Below, one piece after another: positions 27,106-36,165 of a DNA stretch of 55,371 nucleotides. The notes beneath the pieces are model-generated. The model did no database searches. It worked only from the letters and a program-made list of their open reading frames with translations, and had not been told where the DNA came from. The DNA is from Psychromonas algicola (lineage in GTDB: Bacteria > Pseudomonadota > Gammaproteobacteria > Enterobacterales > Psychromonadaceae). The first letter of the stretch is position 1, and every line of letters starts with the position of its first letter. The stretch covers positions 1 to 55,371 of the forward strand of contig NZ_SNUB01000023.1 of the NCBI RefSeq assembly GCF_004378355.1. The letters are read 5' to 3'. The translations under genes were made by a program, and so were the position numbers.

Positions 27106-27155
27106 TTTACTATTTTTACTATTTTTACTATTTTTACTATTTTTACTATTTTTGA
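27104..27155. repeat. Tandem repeat of a 9-bp unit TATTTTTAC
   Basis: Four exact units from 27111 with partial units on both sides, directly downstream of the candidate promoter and upstream of the cassette border. Copy number may vary by slippage. Confidence 0.85.
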
Positions 27156-27220
27156 TATTCCATAATCCGTTCTTATCGTGAATTATGGATAATATACTGT
27201 TATGTGAAATAGGGTTTGGT

Positions 27221-27520
27221 ATGAATTCTTACATTTTAGATATCGAGAATATTCTTACTCAAATGAATGAGACAGAGGACTTATTTTCTTTAAAAAAGCA
27301 AGTTGCTGAAAAGTTAAAGGAAGCACATGCGAAGTTATCATCTCAAGATTTTGGCGAAGTTCTGTCTGTTGCAGAACCAGCCTTGAGTAAGAATTGTGGA
27401 TGTCATGAAGATCTGGAACAATTGGAGTCTATTCTTGATAATCTTAGTGAATCTAGCATTATCGAAGATAGTGTGTACAAGAGAATAGTTGAAAGTACAG
27501 CATGTAATAGGTGGCTATAG
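27221..27520 (+). CDS. Hypothetical protein, first cassette of middle array
   Basis: 99 residues from ATG 27221 (AGGG 6-9 bases upstream). An in-frame ATG at 27185 lies outside the cassette border (GTTATGTG at 27199) and is therefore not the real start. Mostly helical and acidic, with no signal peptide. A C-terminal CGCHEDLEQLESILDNL segment has two nearby cysteines, but no family is recognised. Confidence 0.6.
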   Translation: MNSYILDIENILTQMNETEDLFSLKKQVAEKLKEAHAKLSSQDFGEVLSVAEPALSKNCGCHEDLEQLESILDNLSESSIIEDSVYKRIVESTACNRWL

Positions 27521-27529
27521 TGCAAAAAT

Positions 27530-27620
27530 CACATAACAAAAGCTTACTGCAGACTTCCAATTATTCCGGCCTAAAAAGACAGGCCTCCTCAATTTCCAGC
27601 TGTAGAAGCTGGCGTTATAC
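27530..27620 (+). other. attC site, middle array 1
   Basis: R'' CACATAAC 27530-27537 and R' GTTATAC 27614-27620. The arms include AAAAGCTTACTGCAG..CTGTAGAAGCTGG, and a central GGCCT..AGGCC pair is present. Confidence 0.85.
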
Positions 27621-27637
27621 GTCAATTCGGACTAAGT

Positions 27638-28159
27638 ATGAAATTTTCTAAATTTGAAAGCTCATTATACCTATACCTATCAGAAGCATTAGGCTCCGAA
27701 AAGCCCTTGCAAGCCTTTGAAATTCCAAATGGTTATAGGGCTGGATATTTTCAGGTTGGAGAAGATAAAGATCCTATAAACCTTATTTTCTCATTTCCTT
27801 TAGAATCAGATGATTGCTATTTAACTTTCTCAGACGGAGATGCTAAAAAGATTTCTTTAGAATTAGCTTCCGTGCAGTCATACAATGAGCAAACGGCTCA
27901 TCTTTGTTCAATGCATACCGTAAAAACGCAGAATAGCTATTTTAATGACCATAATTGGATTGCACTATTAATAACTATCCCAGCGATGGCTTTGGATGAT
28001 TTGCCTAGTATTGAAACAGTTGGCAATAGAGAACTTAGATTTCATCTAGTTGTACCATTAAACGAAACTCACTATGGCATTAAGCTAGAAAATGGTTACG
28101 ACGCATTATTGGATTATTTTGAAAACACAAACAGAGACATTGTTGCATTTGACGCATAA
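27638..28159 (+). CDS. Hypothetical protein, second cassette of middle array
   Basis: 173 residues. The start ATG is about 24 bases inside the cassette border with a weak CGGA-type ribosome site. Soluble and acidic, no signal peptide; no family recognised. It could be a suppressor-of-fused-like or immunity-type fold, judging from its strand-rich pattern (FLVVPLNE, LITIPAMALDDLP), but this is only an impression. The stop codon lies in the R'' sequence GCATAAC. Confidence 0.6.
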   Translation: MKFSKFESSLYLYLSEALGSEKPLQAFEIPNGYRAGYFQVGEDKDPINLIFSFPLESDDCYLTFSDGDAKKISLELASVQSYNEQTAHLCSMHTVKTQNSYFNDHNWIALLITIPAMALDDLPSIETVGNRELRFHLVVPLNETHYGIKLENGYDALLDYFENTNRDIVAFDA

Positions 28160-28225
28160 CAAGTACAAACACTCGGATAAAATATCCGTTGCACTCCAAT
28201 TTTACCTGTGTTGTAGGCGTTATGC
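28154..28225 (+). other. attC site, middle array 2
   Basis: R'' GCATAAC 28154-28160, arms ACACTCGG..AAATAT and CAATTTTACCTGTGTT, R' GTTATGC 28219-28225. Confidence 0.85.
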
Positions 28226-28240
28226 TTTTCGGGAGGATGT

Positions 28241-28840
28241 ATGGAAGTTTCGCTCTATAGCGCAAAAGGCTCGAATAGTTCTGAAAGGGTGGAGTGGGTA
28301 CTCAATTTTAAGGGTATACGTTACGATAGAATTGAGATCAGCTCTGACGAACTAACGACAACATACCTAGATATAAATCCTTTTGGCTATGTCCCATCTC
28401 TTTGTGTCGATGGCTCGGTATTTTCTGAATCAATGGCAATTATTGAGTATTTGGAAGAACGCTTTCCTAATCCAAGCTTATTTGGCAAAAGCCTCAATGA
28501 AAAAACTCACATCCGCAGAGTTTGTGAGTATGTAAACTCTAGTATTCACTCTCCCCAAAACAGAACAGTATTAAGGTTTATGCGTCCAGAGTTAGATGAG
28601 ACTTCAAAGCGAGGACTTCGTGGGGACTGGATTATGCGTTGCTTAGAAAAGTTAAGTATATCGATCTGTTGTGAATCAGGATTTGCAGTGGGTAACGACT
28701 TTAGCGTAGCCGATATATTTGTGGCTTCAATCTACAAAAAAGTGTTGCAACATGGTTGTGCGAGAAACGGCTTTTACGACAAGCATTTGATGTACATAAG
28801 GGCAAATGACAGTGTTGTGGTTTCAGAACCACAAGCATAA
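28241..28840 (+). CDS. Glutathione S-transferase-like protein, cassette-borne
   Basis: 199 residues; ATG with GGGAGG 4 bases upstream. The N-terminal thioredoxin fold has SNSSERVEWVLNFKGI (zeta-class style S-x-S-x-R), NPFGYVPSL with the cis-Pro and SESMAIIEYLEERFP for glutathione binding; the C-terminal helical domain includes NDFSVADIFVAS. Resembles maleylacetoacetate isomerase/zeta GST, but the substrate is unknown. Detoxification is a plausible cassette function. Its attC is truncated after GCATAAT. Confidence 0.85.
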   Translation: MEVSLYSAKGSNSSERVEWVLNFKGIRYDRIEISSDELTTTYLDINPFGYVPSLCVDGSVFSESMAIIEYLEERFPNPSLFGKSLNEKTHIRRVCEYVNSSIHSPQNRTVLRFMRPELDETSKRGLRGDWIMRCLEKLSISICCESGFAVGNDFSVADIFVASIYKKVLQHGCARNGFYDKHLMYIRANDSVVVSEPQA

Positions 28841-29005
28841 TAGTCTTGGTAACCCATTAGCTAATCTCAATAAAATCAATAGATTACAGGTTTTAACCAT
28901 TGTGTATTCACTCTCGCCATATTAAATTTATCCCCAAAGTGGGAGGTTGTCGGGTAAACTCTCTAGTCATATTTACCTATTAAACACGCTAATTGGATAA
29001 AATAC

Positions 29006-29896
29006 ATGCCTCACAACTACACACCTTCTATTAAAGATTGGCTTTTTCTGCTGTTACTCATTCTGCTGTGGGGGACGTCTTTTATGTTTACCGCTGTCTC
29101 ACTGCAAAGCTTTAGCCCTGTGGCTATTGTCTCGCTTAGGGTTTTGATTGCGGCAATTATTCTAACGCTCTTTATGTATGCGAAGGGGTGGCGCTTGCCT
29201 GTGGAGCCGTTGGCTTGGGCGGTATTTTTACTGATGGGGGTGATGGGGAATTTGTTGCCATTTCTTCTTATCTCAACAGGTCAGAAAGATGTTAGCTCGG
29301 GTATTACAGGATTGTTGATGGCATTTATGCCGTTGGCGACAATGATTTTGGCGCATTATTTTGTATCAGGGGAAAGCCTTAATCGCTTTAAAATCTTTGG
29401 GTTTTTGTTAGGTATTACTGGCGTGGCTATTGTGCTTTGGCCGTCGTTAGTAGGAACTCATAGTAACTTGCTGAGTGGACTATTGATTTTACTCGCTACT
29501 TTTAGTTATGCGATCAATGCCATTTTGGTGAAAAGATTACCTTCTTATCACCCTGTAGTAACATCGGCTGGCGTGATGATTATTTCCAGTATCGTGATAG
29601 TGCCATTTTGGCTGTGGCAAGATTTACCATGGCAACAAAGTTATTCTTTAAAAGCCTCGTTATCTATGTTGTGGTTAGGTATCGGTCCGACTGCGTTAGC
29701 CACCATTCTTTTGTTCGCAGTTATTGGTTCGGCAGGTCCTACGTTCCTTTCATACATTAATTATGTGATTCCAATCGTGGCCTATTTTACTGGCGCACTT
29801 CTTTTGGGAGAAGCTATTGAATGGCAAAGCCTAGCAGCAATGTTGTTAATCATTCTAGGGATAGCCTTAACACGTAAGCGGGTTGTGATTAAATAA
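29006..29896 (+). CDS. EamA/DMT-family transporter
   Basis: 296 residues with ten membrane segments in two EamA repeats. LLLLILLWGTSFMFTAVSLQ opens the first repeat and ILLATFSYAINAILVKRL the second. The family exports amino acids or other metabolites; the substrate is not predictable. A single gene directly after the cassette array. Confidence 0.85.
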   Translation: MPHNYTPSIKDWLFLLLLILLWGTSFMFTAVSLQSFSPVAIVSLRVLIAAIILTLFMYAKGWRLPVEPLAWAVFLLMGVMGNLLPFLLISTGQKDVSSGITGLLMAFMPLATMILAHYFVSGESLNRFKIFGFLLGITGVAIVLWPSLVGTHSNLLSGLLILLATFSYAINAILVKRLPSYHPVVTSAGVMIISSIVIVPFWLWQDLPWQQSYSLKASLSMLWLGIGPTALATILLFAVIGSAGPTFLSYINYVIPIVAYFTGALLLGEAIEWQSLAAMLLIILGIALTRKRVVIK

Positions 29897-29993
29897 GAAT
29901 AATAAGTGCGAGACACTTGTTAATTTAGGATAATAAAATCAGATTTTTATTAGTTAAAGTCATCCAGAACGTATCATTCTAGTTGGAGTTATC

Positions 29994-30431
29994 ATGTTTT
30001 ATAAGTATTTAGGCTTTTTTATTCTGCCTTTATTGATCTCATGTCAATCTATTGAAACGGGCTCATATAATGGTGAGGATGGTATTTCTATAGACAAAAA
30101 AGCTTTGCAGCAAGATATTTTAAAGGTTTCTCTGCCAGCGATTCACCCAAGTAGCCTGTCAATTAGGACGCCCAATAACCATTGGTATATTGTTCAGGAT
30201 TCACAGTCTTCTATCTTTTATTTACCTCAAGCAAAATTTGATAGCGCTAAAATAATAGAGATTGATATTGATTCTCTTGAAGGAGTTGTTTGGAAAGAGG
30301 GGAGAAAAATGCGAGAGAAAATATTTCAAGAAAACGGTGAGTACTTAATTTATTTAGCTAATAACCTAGAAACAGAGCCTGAAAATACCTTTAGTTTACA
30401 GGCCATTATCAATTATCAAAAAACTTTCTAA
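29994..30431 (+). CDS. Putative lipoprotein
   Basis: 145 residues. A short signal peptide ends in a lipobox, LLISCQS, with Cys at about residue 17. The mature part is a small strand-rich domain ending in FSLQAIINYQKTF. No family recognised. Position +2 is Gln, so outer-membrane sorting is expected. Confidence 0.65.
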   Translation: MFYKYLGFFILPLLISCQSIETGSYNGEDGISIDKKALQQDILKVSLPAIHPSSLSIRTPNNHWYIVQDSQSSIFYLPQAKFDSAKIIEIDIDSLEGVVWKEGRKMREKIFQENGEYLIYLANNLETEPENTFSLQAIINYQKTF

Positions 30432-30562
30432 ACCGTTAGGTAAGTTAATTTTCTGCTACTTGTTTTATGCTTTAAAAGTATAAAGTGAGTAATAAAAGTT
30501 TGCTTCATTAATGGTAATAGACGTTTTGGATATTCATTAATTTCACATTAGGAAATAGCATC

Positions 30563-31102
30563 ATGAAGGTATACAGTGTTTCTTTTGACGTGGAAAATTA
30601 TCGTTTGTTGGTCCCTGAACATGAAGCAGATTTAGACGGTGGAAATCTGTGGATAAACGGCACTTCAAAGTTGCAGCTATGGCAAGCTCCTTTAATGCGA
30701 TATGCAACACAGGAAGGCGTTGAAAAAATTGCTGATATAACGCAAATTACACCGGGATTTTTTGCGTTTAATGAAAAAGCAATGGATTCACTTAGTGAAC
30801 TATTGAAGATGAATGGTGAATTATTTGAACTTGTCGTTGAAGAAAAAACGCTATTTGCATTCAATCCTAATAATGAAATTGACTGTTTTAACGCAAAAGC
30901 TTCTGAGTGGCATATACGGCGAAATGGAAAACTTGGACGTTTAATAAAACCGGCATTTGTCCATAGTAAGTTGAATTCCGTTACGATTTTTCAAGTTCCC
31001 GAGTCCCTTCAAAATGCATTTTATGTTACCGAACATTTTAAAAATACCTATGAAAAATCCGCATTATCAGGCCTTGTTTTTGAGCTGTGTTTATCTGTTT
31101 AA
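30563..31102 (+). CDS. Imm11/DUF1629-like immunity protein
   Basis: 179 residues, soluble; ATG with AGGAAA upstream. The order of elements (an N-terminal MKVYSVSFD strand, GFFAFNEKAMDSLSELLKMNGELFELVV, then a NEIDCFN segment, a FQVPESLQNAFYVTEHFKNTYEKSALSGLVFELCL ending) matches the Imm11/DUF1629 family found beside polymorphic or T6SS toxins. No toxin gene is adjacent, so it may be an orphan immunity gene. Family call from pattern memory. Confidence 0.6.
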   Translation: MKVYSVSFDVENYRLLVPEHEADLDGGNLWINGTSKLQLWQAPLMRYATQEGVEKIADITQITPGFFAFNEKAMDSLSELLKMNGELFELVVEEKTLFAFNPNNEIDCFNAKASEWHIRRNGKLGRLIKPAFVHSKLNSVTIFQVPESLQNAFYVTEHFKNTYEKSALSGLVFELCLSV

Positions 31103-31464
31103 AATAAACGGATAGTGAGAGAAAGAAACTCTCAACAACCATTCGTTACTTATATTAAAATCATCGCTTTACGATTCAGTTATTGAGCGTCCTGCAATTT
31201 ATCCGAACCATGTTTTGCAGAAGGTTAGCTGGATCTCGGTCGCGTTGTTTATTTTGAGATTGAGACAACTTCCTCTATTCGTGACCTTACAGCGATCATC
31301 TTTATCTTATATGCTAAATCATGAATTATTCTCATCATCAAAAATACATAGAATTTGATTGTGGAAGTATTTAGTTCTGACTTGTTTTATTCCTTTTATT
31401 TGTCTAAAAACCAATTAATGTTAATGTATTTAAATCACTTTATTTCTACAGAGCACGCTAGCCA
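31103..31464. other. Intergenic region without recognised features
   Basis: About 360 AT-rich bases between two single genes. I see no RNA gene, attC site or strong terminator; the last 80 bases are a typical AT-rich promoter region for the following exported protein. Confidence 0.4.
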
Positions 31465-32382
31465 ATGACTTATCACCTAAAAAAAATATTGCTATGTTTC
31501 GCGTTGTTATCTTTCAGCTCACTTAGCTTTGCCAATTGCACCACAAGCGAAATAAAATCCCTTAGAGCGGATGCATTAAAACAATCAAATAGTAAAAATT
31601 ACAAAGGCGCAGAAGAAACATTATCAACCTATTATGAAAACCAATGTAGTTACTATCAGATGACTAAGGAAGCTGACCCTCTCCTCAATCAAGGTTTATG
31701 GTTGATCAATGACTTAATGTATTACCGAAAAAAGTTAAATGATTCTTTAGGCTGTTTAGCTTTAAGTGATGATGTTTATGCACAATGGATGGTCAGTGAC
31801 TCTAGTCGTCACAACCCTAAAGCAGAAAAAGCACTGCAAACTAATAAGACACAATGTGAAAGCACATTAAACTCTCAGTATAAAGCACCTGAAAAATGTC
31901 CTATAGCGGGTTATGAAAATATGTTTGCAGTGCCAAGCTCTTGGAGTAAAGACAATGATGTTTTTTTTGAAGTTGCATGTTTAACTTTTGTTGAAAATAG
32001 TAAAAATAAAATTGGCAGTGATAGAGATGGACCACAACGTAGAAGCGAAGGCATGAATTCAGTACCCAAATTGCAAGTTTTATACGTTGATGATGTCGTT
32101 CGTGATGGTGATGGTTATGATGAAAGGGGCGAATATAAATGGAAGAACATTTACCAATTGGACACGCTTTACTTTACTGATCATGATAATAAGTTATGGG
32201 AAACAGACTATTGTTATAACTTTAAACTACGATTTGGAGAAGAAGCGGGGAAATTGCTATTGAATGGTAGCTCTTCGGCTTGCATTGGTGGCTCTGGCGC
32301 TTATATCAATAGGATTATTGCTAAATTAAATTTTCCATTATCAGCGGAAATAATTGAAAGTTATAGCCATACCTATAAGTAG
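31465..32382 (+). CDS. Exported cysteine-rich hypothetical protein
   Basis: 305 residues. A clear signal peptide (LKKILLCFALLSFSSLSFA) probably cleaves before NCTT. The mature part has eight cysteines, an even number compatible with four disulfides in the periplasm. The N-terminal half is helical (ADALKQSNSKNYKGAEETLSTYYENQC), TPR-like; the C-terminal half is strand-rich and acidic (VDDVVRDGDGYDERGEYKW). No family recognised. Confidence 0.7.
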   Translation: MTYHLKKILLCFALLSFSSLSFANCTTSEIKSLRADALKQSNSKNYKGAEETLSTYYENQCSYYQMTKEADPLLNQGLWLINDLMYYRKKLNDSLGCLALSDDVYAQWMVSDSSRHNPKAEKALQTNKTQCESTLNSQYKAPEKCPIAGYENMFAVPSSWSKDNDVFFEVACLTFVENSKNKIGSDRDGPQRRSEGMNSVPKLQVLYVDDVVRDGDGYDERGEYKWKNIYQLDTLYFTDHDNKLWETDYCYNFKLRFGEEAGKLLLNGSSSACIGGSGAYINRIIAKLNFPLSAEIIESYSHTYK

Positions 32383-32430
32383 TGGTTTCAGTGCCTTTTA
32401 TTTGTAGTAAAAGGAGCTAACGCAAATTAT

Positions 32431-32456
32431 CCTCTGCTAAGTTTTATTAGCAGAGG
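32431..32456. terminator. Hairpin after the exported protein
   Basis: CCTCTGCTAA (32431-32440) pairs perfectly with TTAGCAGAGG (32447-32456), loop of 6. No T-run follows, so termination is uncertain. Confidence 0.5.
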
Positions 32457-32620
32457 ATTGCATATAAATAGGTATTTGCTAACACACTCCTTCTAAACAT
32501 AATCTGCTCACCATTCTTTCGTATCAAAACCCTTGCTTGCAACAAATACAGAACTCTGCAAAATAACAAGGTAAGATAACGCCTTAACATTTCTCTTTGC
32601 GAATTCTGGTATCAATCATT

Positions 32621-34405
32621 ATGACGAATCGACAGCCTCAACATAAACCTTTTACTGTATCGACGCCGCTTATTGCTACGTTCGATGAATTGGCTAAGTT
32701 AGCCAATTATTCTTTGATGGACACGCTTAACTGCGATCCTGACGCGACTAAAAATGGTGATGATCATATTGAACGCCAAGTTTTCTCTGGGCATTATGTG
32801 CCTGTGAATCCGACGCCGATTAAAGACCCTGAATACGTTGCGCACAGTAAGGCTTTTTTTGCTGAACTTGGCTTAGCCGACTCGATAGCTGAAGATGCTG
32901 GTTTTGTTCGCTTATTCTCTGGCGACCTTTCTCAAGTGCCTGCACCGATGCGCAAAGTTGGGTGGGCCACCGGATATGCGCTGTCTATTTACGGTGTGGA
33001 ATTCACGCATCAATGTCCGTTTCAAACGGGTAATGGCTATGGCGATGGTCGTGCTATTTCTGTGCTGGAAGCGGTTATCAACGGTCAACGTTGGGAAATG
33101 CAATTAAAAGGGGGAGGTCGAACTCCTTATTGTCGTGGTGCCGATGGTCGTGCTGTTTTACGATCGAGCGTTCGTGAATTTTTAGCGCAGGATCATATGC
33201 ATGCACTTGGCGTTTCTACATCACGGTCGTTGAGTTTGTATGTTTCAAAAACAGAAACGGTAAAGCGTGGATGGTATTCGGAAGGCTCGCGTTCTGAAAA
33301 ACCAGATCAATTTGTGACTGAAGCTGTCGCTATTTCAACACGTGTTGCTCCATCGTTTATCCGTGTAGGGCAGATCGAACTTTTCTCTCGTCGAACTCGT
33401 GAAAGTGAACGTCTTGATGCGATGCAAGAATTAGAGAAAATAGTACTGCATTTGATTGAACGCGAATACGCTGATGAGATTGATAGCCAACTGCCTATGC
33501 CTGAAAAAGTTCTGTTATTGGCAAAGGCATTTCGTGGTCGCCTGACGTCTTTGATAGCAAGTTGGATCCGCGTTGGTTTTTGCCAAGGTAATTTTAACAG
33601 CGATAATTGTGCCGCCGGTGGCTTTACTTTGGATTATGGGCCTTTCGGTTTTTGTGATGTGTTTAATCCGCAATATCAACCTTGGACGGGCGGTGGGCAT
33701 CACTTCTCTTTTATGAATCAATCCAAAGCAGCACAATGTAACTTCGATATGTTTTGTTCTGCATTACGACCGTTACTGACGTCTGAGGAAGAGGTTTTAT
33801 TCGCGTTGGATGAGATCCAAAGTGGATTTGCAGTTGTGATGGCGTCAGAAATGCAATCAATGTGGGCTGCCAAGTTAGGTCTTAGCAGTTTAGATTTTAC
33901 TGAGCACAAAGTGTTACTTAACGATCTACAAACGCTGATGATACAAACACCTGTTGATTACACTATTTTATTTCGAGAGCTCTCTGCAATACCCGATGAT
34001 ATTCGTCCGCTAAAAAAGAGTTTTTACAATAATTCGCTTAATACGTTAAATAAAAATAGGGTGCATGAGTCAGATATTAGCCAAACGGATACGCGTTGGA
34101 TTGAATGGTTTTCAACATGGAAAACGCTGCTTAATCACGACTGTGATATAAATAATAAAAGCATCGATGAAGTCTCTCAACAAATGAAATTGGTTAATCC
34201 AAAATACATTTTACGAGAGTGGTTTGTTGTGCCAGCTTATCAACAAGCAGCAATTGGAAATTACGATTTACTTCGAGAGCTACAGGAAGTGATGGCACAA
34301 CCTTATGCAGAGCAATCACAAGAAGTGGAAGATAAATATTATCGACTAAAACCGCTTGAGTTCTTTAAGCTCGGTGGCGTATCTCATCTTAGTTGTTCGT
34401 CGTGA
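32621..34405 (+). CDS. selO: Protein adenylyltransferase SelO (YdiU)
   Basis: 594 residues from ATG 32621; the in-frame TTG at 32597 has no ribosome site. A pseudokinase-fold enzyme that transfers AMP to Ser, Thr or Tyr of proteins, linked to redox control. Key stretches: [28 protein letters not shown] and [24 protein letters not shown] (metal-binding N and DYG). The C-terminus LSCSS has Cys where animal SelO carries selenocysteine. It is over 100 residues longer than E. coli YdiU, like the long SelO forms. Confidence 0.92.
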   Translation: MTNRQPQHKPFTVSTPLIATFDELAKLANYSLMDTLNCDPDATKNGDDHIERQVFSGHYVPVNPTPIKDPEYVAHSKAFFAELGLADSIAEDAGFVRLFSGDLSQVPAPMRKVGWATGYALSIYGVEFTHQCPFQTGNGYGDGRAISVLEAVINGQRWEMQLKGGGRTPYCRGADGRAVLRSSVREFLAQDHMHALGVSTSRSLSLYVSKTETVKRGWYSEGSRSEKPDQFVTEAVAISTRVAPSFIRVGQIELFSRRTRESERLDAMQELEKIVLHLIEREYADEIDSQLPMPEKVLLLAKAFRGRLTSLIASWIRVGFCQGNFNSDNCAAGGFTLDYGPFGFCDVFNPQYQPWTGGGHHFSFMNQSKAAQCNFDMFCSALRPLLTSEEEVLFALDEIQSGFAVVMASEMQSMWAAKLGLSSLDFTEHKVLLNDLQTLMIQTPVDYTILFRELSAIPDDIRPLKKSFYNNSLNTLNKNRVHESDISQTDTRWIEWFSTWKTLLNHDCDINNKSIDEVSQQMKLVNPKYILREWFVVPAYQQAAIGNYDLLRELQEVMAQPYAEQSQEVEDKYYRLKPLEFFKLGGVSHLSCSS

Positions 34406-34429
34406 TGTTTAGTCCCTTGTAAATAGAGA

Positions 34430-34462
34430 TGCTTTTTGGTTAATAAACACCAAAAAAGCATT
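34430..34462. terminator. Bidirectional terminator between selO and glpR-like gene
   Basis: TGCTTTTTGGT (34430-34440) pairs with ACCAAAAAAGCA (34449-34460), one bulge, between convergent genes; T-rich tails on both strands. Confidence 0.85.
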
Positions 34463-35257
34463 TTATTTGCTCATCGTATTCGCTGTAAATATTTGATCAA
34501 AAAAGCTTAACGGAGCTACTTTAGCATTGGCTTTTCGTTGCCATTTAGCACTATTTGCAACTAACCACTTCTGTTGTGAACCGTTAATAATGGCTTGGCT
34601 TACGGTTGCTTCTCTTGATTCATGTTCGAATACATATTCTTCGCTGTTTGCTTCACCGCTTAGCTCGGTTTCTTCGTAATAACCTTCATTAAGTCTTGTT
34701 GGTTTTGCGATTGAAGCAATAGAGGCACAGCCGATAATACCTATATCTGCAGTAAATTGTCCGTAAAATTGGTTAATTGCATCGCTGACAATGTCGCGAT
34801 CATTGGTGCGTATTTTGCCACCGGGCACCCAAGTTTCAATATTATCGTATTGCGATAAAATATAAGCCGCTTCAAGATTATTGGTGAGCACCCTAAGCTC
34901 TTGTCGATTAGTTATTTTTTCGGCGATAGTCGCAATAGTGGTGCCAATTCCTAGGAACAAAGTACAACCATCGGGAATTTGCTTTGCGACTTGTTGTGCA
35001 ATCACTTCTTTTTCATCTTGATTACTTATTTTGCGTGATGCGTAGCTACGATTCATCAAGGTGACGGGTAATCCTGCTCCACCGTGATGACGACTTGCGA
35101 GTCCCATTGAACAAAGCTCATTGATATTGCGTCTTATGGTTTGTGTTGTGACATCAAAATGCAACGCTAAGGTTTCTACGGAGCAATATTCCTGTACTTG
35201 TAGCATATCTAAAATAGCTTGTTGGCGCAGGCTCAGTTGTTGCGTCATTTTATGCAT
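34463..35257 (-). CDS. glpR: DeoR-family repressor, GlpR-like
   Basis: 264 residues. The N-terminal DeoR helix-turn-helix (LALHFDVTTQTIRRNINEL) is followed by RHHGGAGLP, as in E. coli GlpR (RHHGGAALP), and a sugar-phosphate isomerase-like effector domain with GTTIATIAEKI and TNNLEAAY. Glycerol-3-phosphate is the likely inducer, inferred from similarity and neighbours. The start overlaps the ugpQ stop by 8 bases (a second ATG at 35248 follows that stop), so it is translationally coupled. Predicted to control the divergent ugpBAEC genes. Confidence 0.8.
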   Translation of the reverse strand: MHKMTQQLSLRQQAILDMLQVQEYCSVETLALHFDVTTQTIRRNINELCSMGLASRHHGGAGLPVTLMNRSYASRKISNQDEKEVIAQQVAKQIPDGCTLFLGIGTTIATIAEKITNRQELRVLTNNLEAAYILSQYDNIETWVPGGKIRTNDRDIVSDAINQFYGQFTADIGIIGCASIASIAKPTRLNEGYYEETELSGEANSEEYVFEHESREATVSQAIINGSQQKWLVANSAKWQRKANAKVAPLSFFDQIFTANTMSK

Positions 35258-35990
35258 AGCTTAATAGAGCCTCTTTACAAGCAGTATAAGCCTGTGGGTA
35301 ATCGGTGATCATCATATCAACGCCCCAATGCCAGTATTCGCTGACTTCTTCAGGGTTATTAGGTGTGTAACAGTAAATATTGTAACCCGCTTTTTTGATC
35401 GCTAATGCTTGCTGAGCGGTTAAATGTCGGTAGTGGCAATGCACACTAAAAGCATCAATTTCAGTTAATAAATCTAGCCCATTCTCTGGCATAACCGACC
35501 ATAATAACCCACGAGGTATTGCTGGTAATAGTGTCTGCATTTTTTTCAATGCAGCTAATTCAAAACTAGAAAATAATAGCTGAGTTGTCTCTATGTTTAA
35601 GGCAACAATTACTTCTTTTATTTTTTCACAAAGTAGCTCGATATCATCTTCTGGGTAGAGTTTGATTTCTATATTGACCTTGAGTTTATTGTCTCTCGCT
35701 AAAATCAGCGTCTGCTCTAATGTTGGGATTCGTTCATGTTTAAATGCTTCGGAAAACCATGAGCCAGCATCTAAAGATTGCAATTCTTCTAATGCAAGTT
35801 TGGCCACTATGCCTTTGCCGTTAGTACAGCGATCTACGGATTGATCATGTATTACAACTGGAATTTGGTCAGCACTTAATTGAACATCGATCTCAATCCA
35901 TTGGTAACCCATCTCTGCTGTTTTTTTAAATGCTGCCAACGTGTTTTCTGGTGCGAGACTGGAAACGCCTCGGTGCGCAGTTACTTTCAT
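35250..35990 (-). CDS. ugpQ: Glycerophosphodiester phosphodiesterase UgpQ
   Basis: 246 residues, cytosolic (no signal peptide), the UgpQ rather than GlpQ type. VTAHRGVSSLAPENT holds the catalytic His and Glu, WIEIDVQLSADQIPVVIHDQSVDRCTNG the metal-binding Glu/Asp and second His, and VNIEIKLY another metal ligand. Hydrolyses glycerophosphodiesters imported by UgpBAEC to glycerol-3-phosphate and an alcohol. First gene of a two-gene unit with the repressor; divergent from ugpB. Confidence 0.93.
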   Translation of the reverse strand: MKVTAHRGVSSLAPENTLAAFKKTAEMGYQWIEIDVQLSADQIPVVIHDQSVDRCTNGKGIVAKLALEELQSLDAGSWFSEAFKHERIPTLEQTLILARDNKLKVNIEIKLYPEDDIELLCEKIKEVIVALNIETTQLLFSSFELAALKKMQTLLPAIPRGLLWSVMPENGLDLLTEIDAFSVHCHYRHLTAQQALAIKKAGYNIYCYTPNNPEEVSEYWHWGVDMMITDYPQAYTACKEALLSYA

Positions 35991-36039
35991 TTGAATCCCT
36001 AAGGTCGCCGATTTTTCGGAAATATTAGCAATAGTTTAT

Positions 36040-36074
36040 TTCAGTTTTGTTGCAAAAAATGAAACAAAACTGAA
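36040..36074. promoter_or_regulatory. 12-bp palindrome upstream of ugpQ
   Basis: TTCAGTTTTGTT (36040-36051) pairs perfectly with AACAAAACTGAA (36063-36074). The centre on the - strand contains TTTCATTTTTTG, resembling DeoR-family half-sites. It could be an operator or a 5' UTR hairpin of ugpQ. Confidence 0.5.
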
Positions 36075-36081
36075 TTAATCC

Positions 36082-36103
36082 AATGTTCAAATAAGTTCAT
36101 ATT
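36082..36103. promoter_or_regulatory. Candidate degenerate GlpR operator
   Basis: AATGTTCAAATAAGTTCATA matches the remembered E. coli GlpR consensus (WATGTTCGWTAWCGAACATW) in about 14 of 20 positions, mainly the left half. Located between ugpQ and ugpB. Confidence 0.35.
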
Positions 36104-36140
36104 TGTGTAATTAAACTGTCATCTCGCTCACTTAGTCTCT

Positions 36141-36165
36141 AAATGAACATTAAATGTGTTCATTT
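36141..36165. promoter_or_regulatory. Palindromic operator candidate upstream of ugpB
   Basis: AAATGAACA (36141-36149) and TGTTCATTT (36157-36165) form a perfect inverted repeat with a 7-base spacer about 80 bases before the ugpB start. The TGTTC/GAACA half-sites are shared with known GlpR sites. Confidence 0.55.

Larger units (their letters stand above)
27199..28845 (+). mobile_element. Small integron cassette array without integrase (three cassettes)
   Basis: The first cassette begins at GTTATGTG (27199-27206), whose exact complement CACATAAC ends it at 27530-27537. The second begins at GTTATACGTC (27614) and ends with GACGCATAAC (one mismatch). The third begins at GTTATGC (28219) and ends near 28834 with GCATAAT, where the attC is cut off. 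No integrase gene lies nearby. Confidence 0.85.

Noticed and set aside
27104-27155. Possible CRISPR-like array
   Set aside because: The unit is only 9 bp with no spacers; it is a simple tandem repeat.
27185-27220. Upstream ATG 27185 as start of the first cassette gene
   Set aside because: It lies outside the cassette border GTTATGTG at 27199, which matches R'' exactly.
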